From NCBI RefSeq assembly GCF_029544075.1, contig NZ_JAJQJH010000009.1:1-64000 (forward strand): 64,000 nucleotides of DNA. Direction: 5' to 3'. This DNA is from Chromohalobacter canadensis. Its GTDB lineage: Bacteria > Pseudomonadota > Gammaproteobacteria > Pseudomonadales > Halomonadaceae. Within the stretch, counting starts at the first letter, position 1; every line of letters begins with the position of its first letter. The translations under genes and the position numbers were made by a program. The notes beneath the pieces are model-generated. The model had not been told where the DNA came from. It was given only the letters and a program-made list of their open reading frames with translations, and searched no databases. This document shows, one piece after another, positions 44,043 through 53,129 of the stretch.

Positions 44043-45467
44043 ATGAGCGAATACGCCATGCACACTGATGCGCTTAGCAACTTCTGGAGCACCACCCTGG
44101 GCGAGCGGCCGGCGTCGCGCCCGCGCCTGACCGCGCATGTCCAGGCCGACGTGGTCATCGTCGGTGCCGGCTTCACCGGGCTATGGACCGCTTATTACCT
44201 GAAGCGCCTTGCCCCCGAGCGGGAGATCGTCGTGCTCGAGGCCGAACGTGTCGGTCATGGCGCGTCGGGGCGCAATGGCGGCTGGGTGGTGGGTAATCTT
44301 GCTGGGCTGGAACGACATATCGGGGGGCTGTCACGTGAAGAGCGGCGAACCTGTTGTGGCGTGGTGGCCGATAACGTCGACGAGGTGGGTCGGGTACTGG
44401 CGCACGAGGGGATCGAAGCCGATTTCAACAAGGGCGGCGCGATCTATGCGGCGGCTCGCTACCGGGATCAGATCGCCATCCAGCGCGACTACCTGCAGCA
44501 TCTGCATGAGCTGGGGCACAGTGAGGCGAACTGCTGCTGGCTGGATGCCGAGCAACTCTCGGAGAAGGCCCGGTTCAGAAACGGCCATGGCGGCATCTAT
44601 CATCGCCAGGTCGCCACCGTGAACCCGGCCAAGCTGGTCGCTGGCCTGGCCGAGTGCGTCGAGCGCCTGGGCGTGACGATCCATGAGCAGAGCCGCGCCG
44701 AAACCCTGTCGCACCACAAGGTGAGCACGCGCGAAGGCAGCGTCGAGTCACCGATGGTGGTGTGTGCCACCGAGGGGTACGCCGACCGGTTCCTCGATTT
44801 CAAGCGCCACGTGATTCCGGTGCAGAGCCTGGTGATCGCCACCGAGCCGCTATCGGAGGCCCGCTGGCAGGAGATCGGCATGGCCGAGCGTCCCGCCTTC
44901 GCGGATGCCAGCCGGTTGATCAATTACGGCCATCGCACCGCCGATGGGCGCATCGTTTTCGGTGCCCGCGGCAACTATTATCTCGGCGCTAGATCCAAGG
45001 CCGACCAAGCGATCGATGATGAGGCCATCCGCATGCGGCGGGACCTGCTGGTGGATCTCCTGCCCGCGCTGGAGGGTGTCAGGGTCGAGTATGGCTGGGG
45101 CGGTTCGCTGGGCTTGTCGCGCAACTTCCGCCCCCATGCAATCCTCGACCGCGCCAGCGGCCTTGCCACTGCGGGCGGTTACGCCGGCGAAGGGGTGGCC
45201 GCCTCGCACCTGTTCGGTCGCACCCTGGCGGAGATGATCCTCGAGCGCGATACCGAGCGGGTGTGCATGCCCTGGGCCTTCAGCGACGCCAGTCATCGTC
45301 AGCTGATAAAACGCTGGGAAGTCGAGCCGCTACGTTGGCTCGCCGCGCAAGCGATCACCTTCAGCTATGCCGGAGAAGAAGCGCTGATGCGTCGCGACAA
45401 GCCGGCGCCCCTGCTCAAGCCCGCACTCAGACGATTGAACGATCGCTTCGCCTCGATCATCGAGTAA
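44043..45467 (+). CDS. FAD-dependent oxidoreductase, DAO family
   Basis: 474 residues. ADVVIVGAGFTGLWTAYYLK (about 37-56) is the FAD site, GHGASGRNGGWVVGN again shows the OrdL/PuuB-type signature, and the C-terminal FAD loop is GGYAGEGVAASHLFGR. It is a paralogue-level relative of the oxidase at 41256, and starts 6 bases after the antiporter stop. Two similar amine oxidases in one operon may act on successive or alternative amines. Confidence 0.82.
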   Translation: MSEYAMHTDALSNFWSTTLGERPASRPRLTAHVQADVVIVGAGFTGLWTAYYLKRLAPEREIVVLEAERVGHGASGRNGGWVVGNLAGLERHIGGLSREERRTCCGVVADNVDEVGRVLAHEGIEADFNKGGAIYAAARYRDQIAIQRDYLQHLHELGHSEANCCWLDAEQLSEKARFRNGHGGIYHRQVATVNPAKLVAGLAECVERLGVTIHEQSRAETLSHHKVSTREGSVESPMVVCATEGYADRFLDFKRHVIPVQSLVIATEPLSEARWQEIGMAERPAFADASRLINYGHRTADGRIVFGARGNYYLGARSKADQAIDDEAIRMRRDLLVDLLPALEGVRVEYGWGGSLGLSRNFRPHAILDRASGLATAGGYAGEGVAASHLFGRTLAEMILERDTERVCMPWAFSDASHRQLIKRWEVEPLRWLAAQAITFSYAGEEALMRRDKPAPLLKPALRRLNDRFASIIE

Positions 45468-45495
45468 CGGCCGAGCAGGGCGCCCCGCGCCGGGT

Positions 45496-46923
45496 TCATG
45501 CGTCCCCGGCGTATCCGTCCTCGGGCATCTCGGGCTCGCCTTCAGGCGATGTGGCTTCCTCGTTGGAGGAGGCCGATGGCGCCTCGGTAGCGGACTCCGC
45601 TGGCTGTGCGTTCGCATCATCTCGCGTCACCCGCCAGATCGCATTGGTCATATCATCGGCGATTATTACCGAACCATCCGGTGCCACAGTGACGCCGACT
45701 GGTCGGCCGCGTGTCTTGCCCTCACCGGTGAGAAAGCCGGAGACGAAGTCGACCGGGTCGCCAGAGGGCTCACCGTTCTCGAATGGCACGAAGACCACCT
45801 TGTACCCGACGGGGTCGGCTCGGTTCCAACTGCCGTGTTCGCCGACGAAGACGCCGTTGGTGAATTCTCCACCCACGGCGGTGTTGGAGAAGTCGACGCC
45901 AAGCGGGGCGTGGTGCGAACCGAGGCTGTAGTCGGGCGCGATCGCTGACTCCACCAGCTCTGGGTTCTCCGGCTTCACACGCGGATCGACGTGTTGGCCC
46001 CAGTAGCTGTAAGGCCAGCCGTAGAAGCCGCCTTCCTGAATGGAGGTGAGATAGTCGGGCACCAAGTTGGGGCCGAGTTCGTCGCGTTCGTTGACGACGG
46101 CCCAAAGCTCGTCCGAGTCTGGCTGAATGGTCAGCGCGGTGGGGTTGCGCACGCCGGTGGCATAGGCGCGGTGCGCGCCGGTCTCCGGATCGATCTCCCA
46201 GATTTCCGCACGGTTCACTTCCGCCGCCATGCCGCGCTCGGTGATGTTGCTGTTGGAGCCGATGCCGACGTAGAGATAGTCGCCATCCGCGCTGGCGGTC
46301 AGGGCCTTGGTCCAGTGATGATTGATCTCCGACGGCAGCGGCGTGACCAGTTCCGGTGGGCCGCTGGCTTCGGTCTGGCCCGTTTCGTAGTCGAAGCGAA
46401 CGAGCGAATCTTGATTGGCGACGTAGAGATCGTCATCCACCAGGGCGAGGCCGTAGGGCGCATTGAGGTTGTCGGCGAAGACCGTCTGTTCCTCGTATTT
46501 GCCATCGCCGTTGCCGTCGCGCAGCAGGGTCAGCCGGTCGCCGCCCTTGACCGAGGTGGTGCCTTGCGACTGAATCAGCCCGGCGATGAAATCCTTCGGC
46601 CGCGATTTCGGCGCCTTGCCGCCGCCTTTGCCTTCCGCCACCAGGATATCGCCGTTCGGGAGCACCAGCGTCTGACGTGGGACCTTCAGGTCGGTGGCGA
46701 TGGCGGTGATCGTGTAGCCATCGGGTACCGCGGGTTTCGCATCGTCCCACGGGGCCTGCTCGGGGACCGTCATGTTGGGCAGAAGGCCTCGCTGCGGTTC
46801 GGGCAGCTCCGGGTTAGGGCCATACTGCTGACCCGAATCCGCGGCGTAGGTGCCACCGGCGAGCAGCAGGAGCGTGAGCGGTGCGGCGTAACGCATGCCG
46901 ATGTGCTTGCGTGTGAACTTCAT
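45496..46923 (-). CDS. Secreted sorbosone/glucose-dehydrogenase-like beta-propeller
   Basis: 475 residues. The ATG at 46923 (GGAGG upstream) gives a Sec signal peptide (KHIGMRYAAPLTLLLLAGGT, cleavage about TYA-AD). The mature part is a six-bladed propeller of the soluble PQQ glucose/L-sorbosone dehydrogenase type (VPRQTLVLPNGDILVAEGKGG; FYGWPYSYWGQHVDPR; GSWNRADPVGYKVVFVPF). The C-terminal 40 residues are acidic and low-complexity (Glu/Ser/Pro/Ala). It oxidises a sugar or related polyol in the periplasm. The start overlaps the stop of the DUF2231 gene (ATGA), so the two are coupled. Confidence 0.8.
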   Translation of the reverse strand: MKFTRKHIGMRYAAPLTLLLLAGGTYAADSGQQYGPNPELPEPQRGLLPNMTVPEQAPWDDAKPAVPDGYTITAIATDLKVPRQTLVLPNGDILVAEGKGGGKAPKSRPKDFIAGLIQSQGTTSVKGGDRLTLLRDGNGDGKYEEQTVFADNLNAPYGLALVDDDLYVANQDSLVRFDYETGQTEASGPPELVTPLPSEINHHWTKALTASADGDYLYVGIGSNSNITERGMAAEVNRAEIWEIDPETGAHRAYATGVRNPTALTIQPDSDELWAVVNERDELGPNLVPDYLTSIQEGGFYGWPYSYWGQHVDPRVKPENPELVESAIAPDYSLGSHHAPLGVDFSNTAVGGEFTNGVFVGEHGSWNRADPVGYKVVFVPFENGEPSGDPVDFVSGFLTGEGKTRGRPVGVTVAPDGSVIIADDMTNAIWRVTRDDANAQPAESATEAPSASSNEEATSPEGEPEMPEDGYAGDA

Positions 46924-47348
46924 GACTGACCTCCGCTCTTGCGGCTGATAAATCCGATCCAGACGGCTATGAAGGAGAGCACGGCAATGACGATGGAGAG
47001 CGTCAGCCCCGTCGGCATCATGCCCCAGGCGTCTCTGGCGTGGACCAGTGCGTTGACGAAGCCCAGAACCCAAGTCACCAGCAACAGCAGGAAGTAGACG
47101 ATGGAAAGTCCTCGACTAGTGGCGGGACGAAAGACCCCGATCAGTGCGCAGATCAGTGCCAGGCCGCAGAACACCAGGCCGCCGGCGATCAGCCAGGAAG
47201 CGAAGTGGCTCCATTGAATGTGATATGTCGAGGCGTAAGCATAGTCGCTCAATGCGGCGCCCAAAAAGAGAGGGAAGGCGCCCGCAAGCAACATTCCATG
47301 TAGCGGGTTCGGCCCGTTTCGAGCCGGTCGTTCGGCAGTGGCAATCAC
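46920..47348 (-). CDS. DUF2231 membrane protein
   Basis: 142 residues with four hydrophobic segments. NPLHGMLLAGAFPLFLGAAL at residues 13-32 and a histidine in WSHFASWLIAGGL and NALVHARDAWG match DUF2231, a family of four-helix membrane proteins with conserved histidines that suggest haem or quinone contact. It is coupled to the secreted dehydrogenase, so an electron-accepting membrane partner is a fair guess. Confidence 0.78.
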   Translation of the reverse strand: MIATAERPARNGPNPLHGMLLAGAFPLFLGAALSDYAYASTYHIQWSHFASWLIAGGLVFCGLALICALIGVFRPATSRGLSIVYFLLLLVTWVLGFVNALVHARDAWGMMPTGLTLSIVIAVLSFIAVWIGFISRKSGGQS

Positions 47349-47597
47349 GGCAAACTCCTTTTGCGGATCAATGGAAGACGCCTCGCCAAAAGGACTTGGC
47401 GATGCGTATTCGGCTGCAGTGTAGTTGGCTCATGCAGGTCCCACCAAAATAGTCGTACTGACCGATCCCCTTGCTTTCCCATGACACTTTGCTCGCCTAT
47501 GACACTCTGAGTTGCGTTCCTGACGCGGGGTATCGGGGGAATGAAGACTAGACGAGCCAATGTTCGGTGCGCTGTACTGCGAAAACCATTAACTTGA

Positions 47598-47620
47598 AGG
47601 CCTTTTATAGATAAAGGCCT
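47598..47620. repeat. Inverted repeat AGGCCTTT/AAAGGCCT upstream of mscS-like gene
   Basis: Perfect 8-bp arms with a 7-base AT-rich centre in the 340-base divergent gap 47349-47688, 68 bases before the channel gene. It may be an operator or part of a leader hairpin. I see no gene in the remainder of the gap. Confidence 0.45.
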
Positions 47621-47688
47621 GGCCGGGTCGGGATCGATCCGGTGGTAGGTGGAATGCATGGATGGCTCACCGGATCGGTAAGGGACGT

Positions 47689-49404
47689 ATGAAGAAAAAT
47701 GGCGCATGGCGACTGTGGTTGGTGGCCGCAGTGGCACTCATTTTTACCAGCCTATGTGGGGCTCAAACGCCGGATGAAGGGGATGGGGAGACGCGTTGGT
47801 TTGTCGTCGACTCGCTGAACGCGGGGCTGGACGAGGTTCCCAAGGCGGTCAAACGAATGACACCGCGAGAGGCGATTCGTAGCTTTCTGACCCTGACCGA
47901 GAATGAGGACTTCGCGGCGGCGGCGCATATCCTCAATCTTTCAGAACTGTCTCAGGCGGAACAGCGAGAGCGAGGGAGCCAGTTGGCCAGGCAACTGGCC
48001 GAGGTTCTCAAGCGTGGCGAATGGCTCAAGGTTTCTGACCTCCCTGGACGCCAGGATGCCGCCATCGAGGATCCCACAGGCCAGCACCCCCAGACCGGAG
48101 AACCTCGACGAAACCTCAAGCTGGCGTCACTCACGGCCCAGGGCGAAACCTATGACATCCGTCTGGGCCGATACCGAATGGGCGACGAGGAACCGGTTTG
48201 GCTGGTTATGCCGGACAGCGTTTCGTCGGTGCCTCTGCTTTACCAGGAATACGGCCCTTTGATGTTTGAGGCGTATATTCCGGAGCGTTTCAAGGCCTCG
48301 TTTGGAATGCTCAGAATCTGGGAATGGGTCGCCATACCGGTTTTTCTGTTGCTGGTGGGGCTGATGGGCTGGTGGGTCCACCACTTGGTCGGGGTGGCGA
48401 CACGCTGGCTGCCTTCCGGATCGCCAAGCATCTTCGCCGGGCGAATCAAGACGCCTGTAGCACTCGTCGTCATGTCACTGGTCACCCAGGCTGTGCTCGA
48501 CTATGTAGTGTCTTTCTCGGCCGTGGCAACCACGACCTTCCGGGTGCTGTTGATCGTCATCCTGGCCTGGGGCGCGGGGACAGTGGCGCTGCGTTTAGTC
48601 GATACCCTGATGTTGCGATTGACGCGGCGCCTCATCGGCCAGATCGATGACACCAAGCCCAAGGACGAACGCAAGCTGCTGACGACACTCTATGCGTTGC
48701 GTCGGATCATCATCCTGATCGCGGTTACTGCGGTCTCGGCCTATGTGCTGAGCCAGGTCCAACTCTTCGAGACGCTGGGGGTCACCTTGCTGGCCTCGGC
48801 CAGTGTCCTGACGGTCCTGGTGGGGATCGCCGGGCAGGCAGTGATCGGCAATATCCTTTCTTCGTTTCAGCTCTCGTTAGCCAAATCCATACGCATCGGC
48901 GACCTGGTGGTCTTCGAAGGCCAGTGGTGCTATGTGGAGGGTATCTTCTATACCTACATCCGCTTGAGGATCTGGAACGACCGGCGCTTGATCGTGCCGG
49001 TCACGTACTTCGTCTCCAGACCCTTCGAAAACCTGTCGGTCAAGAGCGCGAAGGAGTTCCGGAGCCTGGAGTTGATCCTCCACTTGAGCGCTGATATCCA
49101 ATGCCTCAGGGAGAAGTTCCTGGAGTATGCGCAGGAAGAAGATAATGTCATCGAACATCACAAGCTTTCTTGCTATGTGACGGGGCAGACCGAGCGAGCG
49201 CAGACGGTCGTTTGCTACTTGATGACGTCGGACCCGTTCGCCGGCTGGGTCGCCGAGATGAATGTGCGGGAGAAATTGATGGCCTTCATCCGGGACAACC
49301 ACCCCGAATGGTGGCCAAGAGAAGTGACGGCTATCAGTGAACACGATGTGGCGCTAGGGGAAAGGCCGGGACGTCCTTCCGGCCATGGCGGCGGGGCCTC
49401 CTGA
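47689..49404 (+). CDS. MscS-family mechanosensitive channel
   Basis: 571 residues. The N-terminal signal segment (RLWLVAAVALIFTSLCGAQ) is followed by a periplasmic domain of about 200 residues, then several membrane helices. The MscS pore and beta-domain motifs are LLASASVLTVLVGIAGQAVIGN (by ends, about 366-387) and RIGDLVVFEGQWCYVEGI. The ATG at 47689 has TAAGGGA upstream and starts directly with the signal peptide. It protects against hypo-osmotic shock, relevant for a halophile. The periplasmic extension is larger than in small MscS. Confidence 0.85.
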   Translation: MKKNGAWRLWLVAAVALIFTSLCGAQTPDEGDGETRWFVVDSLNAGLDEVPKAVKRMTPREAIRSFLTLTENEDFAAAAHILNLSELSQAEQRERGSQLARQLAEVLKRGEWLKVSDLPGRQDAAIEDPTGQHPQTGEPRRNLKLASLTAQGETYDIRLGRYRMGDEEPVWLVMPDSVSSVPLLYQEYGPLMFEAYIPERFKASFGMLRIWEWVAIPVFLLLVGLMGWWVHHLVGVATRWLPSGSPSIFAGRIKTPVALVVMSLVTQAVLDYVVSFSAVATTTFRVLLIVILAWGAGTVALRLVDTLMLRLTRRLIGQIDDTKPKDERKLLTTLYALRRIIILIAVTAVSAYVLSQVQLFETLGVTLLASASVLTVLVGIAGQAVIGNILSSFQLSLAKSIRIGDLVVFEGQWCYVEGIFYTYIRLRIWNDRRLIVPVTYFVSRPFENLSVKSAKEFRSLELILHLSADIQCLREKFLEYAQEEDNVIEHHKLSCYVTGQTERAQTVVCYLMTSDPFAGWVAEMNVREKLMAFIRDNHPEWWPREVTAISEHDVALGERPGRPSGHGGGAS

Positions 49405-49448
49405 TGGATCCCACGGTGCCGAGAGCGCTGGCGATCATCTATAGCGTC

Positions 49449-49690
49449 TCACGTCTGGCTGGCCGACCAGTGGGCGGGGAGTTTGCGACAGTTGCTCATC
49501 AGTCGCTGATGAAGCCTTTCCAGCAGTATCTGCTCCTTGCCGGGCTGGGCGACCTCTTCGAGGCTTGCGCGGGTGGCTTCCAGTGCAATGGGCATTCGTC
49601 GATCTGCAAGAGGGAAGGATTCTTTGCGTGGTTATCGTTGTTACCGATCAGCAGGTTGAAGAAAAACCAGCCAATGAGCCGCTGGAGGTC
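49449..49690 (-). pseudogene. hipA-like toxin kinase remnants
   Basis: Two fragments in different frames. 49690-49601 reads DLQRLIGWFFFNLLIGNNDNH and then AKNPSLLQ, which carries the HipA catalytic-loop motif GNxDxHxKN. 49598-49449 reads PIALEATRASLEEVAQPGKE and ends HQRLMSNCRKLPAHW followed by a stop, as HipA C-termini do. The N-terminal half and roughly a hundred residues between the fragments are gone. It lies downstream of the hipB-like antitoxin gene, as expected for a hipBA pair. Confidence 0.75.
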
Positions 49691-49953
49691 CGTTGTTGAT
49701 GTACCTCCTTGCGCTGCACGATGACTTCAAAGCCCAAGAGATCGAGTACGTCCAGAACTTTCTGGAGCTGCAGCGTCGGTTTTCCCCGTTCCAGATCAAC
49801 GATGAAACGGTTGCCGGTGCCGGCTAACCCGGCCAAATCGATCTGTAGCAATGATTGCTCGGTACGCGCTTGGCGCACCAGCTTGCCGAGGTCTTCGCTG
49901 TGACGAATACGGTCGCTAAGCGTTTTGGGTGGGGTGAGGTCGGCCATGTGCAT
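49648..49953 (-). CDS. HipB-like XRE-family antitoxin, orphaned
   Basis: 101 residues as read. The HTH region is LGKLVRQARTEQSLLQIDLAGLAG (by ends, about 22-45) followed by RFIVDLERGKPTLQLQKVLD, characteristic of HipB. The real start may be the Met at 49947. The last about 15 residues (HQQRTSSGSLAGFSS) are translated out of frame from the hipA remnant, so the native C-terminus is altered. The toxin partner is destroyed. An IS5 element sits about 60 bases upstream and may have replaced its promoter. Confidence 0.75.
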   Translation of the reverse strand: MHMADLTPPKTLSDRIRHSEDLGKLVRQARTEQSLLQIDLAGLAGTGNRFIVDLERGKPTLQLQKVLDVLDLLGFEVIVQRKEVHQQRTSSGSLAGFSSTC

Positions 49954-50015
49954 TCCTAGTCTAGAATTACTGAGCGGTAATTTATAGCGCTACGAGAGAC
50001 TATTCGACCAATTAA

Positions 50016-51241
50016 GGAACCACTGATCAATTCGTCTCTGAGCGGCCGAAGGGCTCAGAGGGGCATAATCACCGCGTCAGCGATCAATTTCTGACCACCT
50101 GAGGTGGTCTGTTTTCCCTGGCAGCCGGTTACCCCGGCTGCTAGGCCAGACTCAAGGCGCACTGGCCCCGTTAACTCGGCCCTTGCATCGTGTCGACAGC
50201 ACCAGGTTGGCCAGCCCGAACAGGCTCAAGAGTTGCGCCTGGTTCTTGGCCAGCCCCTTGTAGCGCACCTTCCGGTAGCCAAAGAGGTTCTTGATGACAT
50301 GAAACGGATGCTCGACCTTGGCGCGGATACTGGCCTTGGTCTTCTCGATCGCCAACAGCAGCGCTTTCATCGGGCTGTCGTCCATCTTCTTGATGGCGCC
50401 ACGCTTGGCGGCAACACAGCACCGCGAATCCGAGGCATCCTTCTCTTCGTCGAGGTGCTTCCCCATGCCGGTGTAGCCCGCGTCGCCGTATACCCGCTTA
50501 TCATCGTCCCGGACCAGAGCGCCGGCCATGGTGACATCGGCGACGTTGGCCGAGGACGCGGCGACACTGTGAGTCAGTCCGGTGACGGCATCGACGCCGA
50601 TATGGGCCTTCATCCCGAAGTACCACTGGTTGCCTTTCTTGGTCTGCTTCATCTCCGGATCGCGTTGCTTGGCCTTGTTCTTCGTGGAAGGGGCAGCCGC
50701 CACGATAGTGGCGTCGACGATCGTGCCCTCGCGCATGAACAGCCCTTTCTCGGCCAAGTGGGCGTTGATCTCCTCGAAGATCCGCTGAGTCAGGGCATGC
50801 TTCTCCAGCAGATGACGGAAGCGCAGCAGCGTAGTCGCGTCCGGCACGCTCTCGATGGCCAGATCGATACCCACGAAGTCACGCATCGCCTGGCTGTCGT
50901 AGATGGCATCCTCCAGCGCCTCGTCGGCGAGCGCATACCATTGTTGCAGGAAGTAGATCCGCAGCATGCGCTCTAGGCCGATGGGCGGACGGCCGCGTTT
51001 GCCTGCTGCGTTAGGGAAGTAAGACGGCGACAGCGCGTTGATGAGTCGTTGCCAAGGCACCAGCGCCTCCATCTGGGCCAGGAACCGCTCGCGACGTGTC
51101 ATCTTCTTCTTGTTGTGGTGCTCTGCCTGGGCGAAAGAGATCTGCTTCATGGGATGGCTCTGTCAGACGCTGATGGGATGACCCGATTCTACCCCGCCGG
51201 TGGCGATCAAGCAGCTGCACCGGGATTTGTGCAGCGTTTCC
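50016..51241. mobile_element. IS5-family insertion sequence, 1226 bp
   Basis: Imperfect terminal inverted repeats (left GGAACCACTGATCAATT, right, read inward, GGAAACGCTGCACAAAT) are bounded on both sides by TTAA (50012-50015 and 51242-51245), a 4-bp target duplication fitting IS5-type insertion. One transposase gene is intact, so the element is probably recent and possibly active. The stretch 50016-50151 holds only the left end sequences. Confidence 0.88.
50152..51150 (-). CDS. IS5-family transposase
   Basis: 332 residues, complete. The DDE residues are visible in GTIVDATIVAAAPSTKNK (first Asp), VYGDAGYTGMGK (second Asp) and the C-terminal ASIRAKVEHPFHVIKNLFGYRKVRY (named by its ends; catalytic Glu in KVEHPF), the IS5 Y-(2)-R-(3)-E-type signature. 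No frameshift. Confidence 0.93.
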   Translation of the reverse strand: MKQISFAQAEHHNKKKMTRRERFLAQMEALVPWQRLINALSPSYFPNAAGKRGRPPIGLERMLRIYFLQQWYALADEALEDAIYDSQAMRDFVGIDLAIESVPDATTLLRFRHLLEKHALTQRIFEEINAHLAEKGLFMREGTIVDATIVAAAPSTKNKAKQRDPEMKQTKKGNQWYFGMKAHIGVDAVTGLTHSVAASSANVADVTMAGALVRDDDKRVYGDAGYTGMGKHLDEEKDASDSRCCVAAKRGAIKKMDDSPMKALLLAIEKTKASIRAKVEHPFHVIKNLFGYRKVRYKGLAKNQAQLLSLFGLANLVLSTRCKGRVNGASAP

Positions 51242-51280
51242 TTAATGACCGATCGGTAATTATGAGTGGCTTGAAGCTTG

Positions 51281-52495
51281 TCAATCTCCCACGCGTCGGA
51301 AGGAGAATAACTCGGCCAGTGGATGCTCTCGGCCCTCAATCAGGGCGCGTAACAAGCCGGCGCCGATCATGCTGTAGCTGATGCCGTTGCCGCCGTAGGC
51401 CATGGCGAAGTGGACGCGGGGGCCGTATTGCGGGTGGGGGCCGAAGAAAGGCAGGCCATCATCGGTCTCGGCGAAGGTACCGCCCCAGGAAAACGTCGGG
51501 TTGAGCGAGAGCCGTGGGAAGAGCGTTTCCACCTGCTTAATCAAAGTTTCAGCCTTCTGGCCCACGCGTTGGTCGCGCTTGGCGGGGATGTCGATATCGT
51601 CGTCCTCGCCGCCGACCATTAGCCGGCCGTCGCCGGTAGTGCGCATGTAGAGATACGGGCGCGCGGATTCCCAGATCAGCGTCGAGGCGAGTTCGCCGAG
51701 CACATCCTGTGCAATGGGGTCGGTGATGAAGGCATAGCTGCTGCGGTTGATGGCGACCTTGTCATCGAGCCAGGACTGGGCCTCGTAGCCTGCGGCGACG
51801 ATGAGGTGCCGGCAGTCGAGTGAGTGGCCGCTGGTAGTGGTGAGCGTGACGCCGTGCGCATGCGGCGTGACGGTGGCGACCTCGGTGCGGTCATACACCT
51901 GGCCGCCGGTGGTGAGCACCCGGTCGAGCAGCTTGTAGGCCATGCGGTAAGGGTCGAGCCGCGCCGCCTGGGGTGTCAGAATCGCGCCCGGCGCTTCGAA
52001 CCCAAAACGCGACGCGATGGCTTCGGGCGTCAGCCAGTCGGCGTCAAAGTCGTGCTGACGACGCCTTTCCCATTCGCGGCGCAGGCTGTCGAGATCCCCT
52101 TCGTCGCTGGCGTAATACAGGCTGGCTTGCCTGGCGAAATCGACGTCGCCCACGGCTTCGGCCAACTTCTGGAGAGCGTCGATGGCCTGCGCGCAGGCGC
52201 GATAGGTCGAGACGGCATCGGCTTCGCCGTAGAGCGCGGCGAGGTCGGTCATGTGAGTATCGAGCTCGTACTGAATCAACGCGGTGCTCGCCGCGGAACT
52301 GCCCCAGCCCACATCGCGGCGTTCCAGTACGATGACATCATACCCGTGCTGGGCCAGCTCGTCGGCGATCAGGGCCCCGGTAATGCCACCGCCGATGACC
52401 ACCACCTCGCAGTTCACATCCCGGTCGAGTTTGGGAAACGCCTGCATCAGGCCGTTCTTGACCGCCCAATAGGGGTAGCCGCTTTTAAGGTCCAT
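51281..52495 (-). CDS. FAD-dependent DAO-family oxidoreductase
   Basis: 404 residues. The FAD site is CEVVVIGGGITGALIADELA (about 29-48), the GWGSSAASTALIQYEL loop and the C-terminal VHFAMAYGGNGISYSMIGAG complete the DAO fold. It resembles glycine/D-amino-acid oxidase-like enzymes, and is more distant from the two PuuB-like proteins than they are from each other. It stands alone; the IS5 copy lies just beyond its 3' end without interrupting it. Substrate unknown. Confidence 0.82.
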   Translation of the reverse strand: MDLKSGYPYWAVKNGLMQAFPKLDRDVNCEVVVIGGGITGALIADELAQHGYDVIVLERRDVGWGSSAASTALIQYELDTHMTDLAALYGEADAVSTYRACAQAIDALQKLAEAVGDVDFARQASLYYASDEGDLDSLRREWERRRQHDFDADWLTPEAIASRFGFEAPGAILTPQAARLDPYRMAYKLLDRVLTTGGQVYDRTEVATVTPHAHGVTLTTTSGHSLDCRHLIVAAGYEAQSWLDDKVAINRSSYAFITDPIAQDVLGELASTLIWESARPYLYMRTTGDGRLMVGGEDDDIDIPAKRDQRVGQKAETLIKQVETLFPRLSLNPTFSWGGTFAETDDGLPFFGPHPQYGPRVHFAMAYGGNGISYSMIGAGLLRALIEGREHPLAELFSFRRVGD

Positions 52496-52553
52496 GGAAG
52501 CTCCGGGAGGCGGGAAAAGACAGTCTCCCTAGGATAGACGATCCGGCTTTCGC

Positions 52554-53003
52554 TTATAGCGCCGCAGCCATCTTGGCCACTTCAACCACATCAAGGCTCA
52601 ACGCCAAGTCTTGTCTTTCTAGACTTTCTATCGGAAACCATCGTGCATCCAGGGCATCATCGCCGGCCACGGGCTCGCCAGAGATCCACTGACACAATAC
52701 AGCGATAAGAACAAAGTGCTGCTGAATATGGCCAGTGTCATCATGATCGAATACATCTACGGCGGTAAAGGTTTTTACAACGTTTGCTTGTACGCCCGTC
52801 TCTTCGTGAAGCTCACGTAATGCTGCGCTTTCAATCGTTTCGCCAAAATCTATTTTTCCTCCCGGAAAGCCCCAGTGATTGGCGTCCGGTGGGTTCCTGC
52901 GTCTAACTAATAAGACATTACCATCCCGAATAACGGCTGCTATTGTTGCCGGTATAGGGTGATTAAAAGGTGACGTTTCTGGTTGGGATAAGCTCTTTTC
53001 CAT
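52554..53003 (-). CDS. Nudix hydrolase
   Basis: 149 residues with a full Nudix box: GKIDFGETIESAALRELHEE followed by TGV (about 48-70). It hydrolyses a nucleoside diphosphate linked to another moiety; the short ADP-ribose/MutT-like form does not reveal the substrate. The base composition is somewhat less GC-rich than neighbours. It is monocistronic, 58 bases from the DAO gene. Confidence 0.88.
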   Translation of the reverse strand: MEKSLSQPETSPFNHPIPATIAAVIRDGNVLLVRRRNPPDANHWGFPGGKIDFGETIESAALRELHEETGVQANVVKTFTAVDVFDHDDTGHIQQHFVLIAVLCQWISGEPVAGDDALDARWFPIESLERQDLALSLDVVEVAKMAAAL

Positions 53004-53129
53004 TGGTCGGACCTCGGGTAAAAGGAGAAGAGTGGTTAATTTTTTTTGTCCACCTTTCCTGGAAATTAGTCAAAGTATCGTGCTCCATGATATGCGCTAG
53101 CGTCAATGAACCAGTTTTCATGACAGAAG

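Noticed and set aside
47345-47737. A 130-codon minus-strand frame in the gap before the MscS-like gene
   Set aside because: It overlaps the start of a clear signal-peptide gene on the other strand and shows no family resemblance.
49404-49724. A 106-codon plus-strand frame after the MscS-like gene
   Set aside because: The region is explained by hipA fragments on the minus strand with a conserved catalytic motif.
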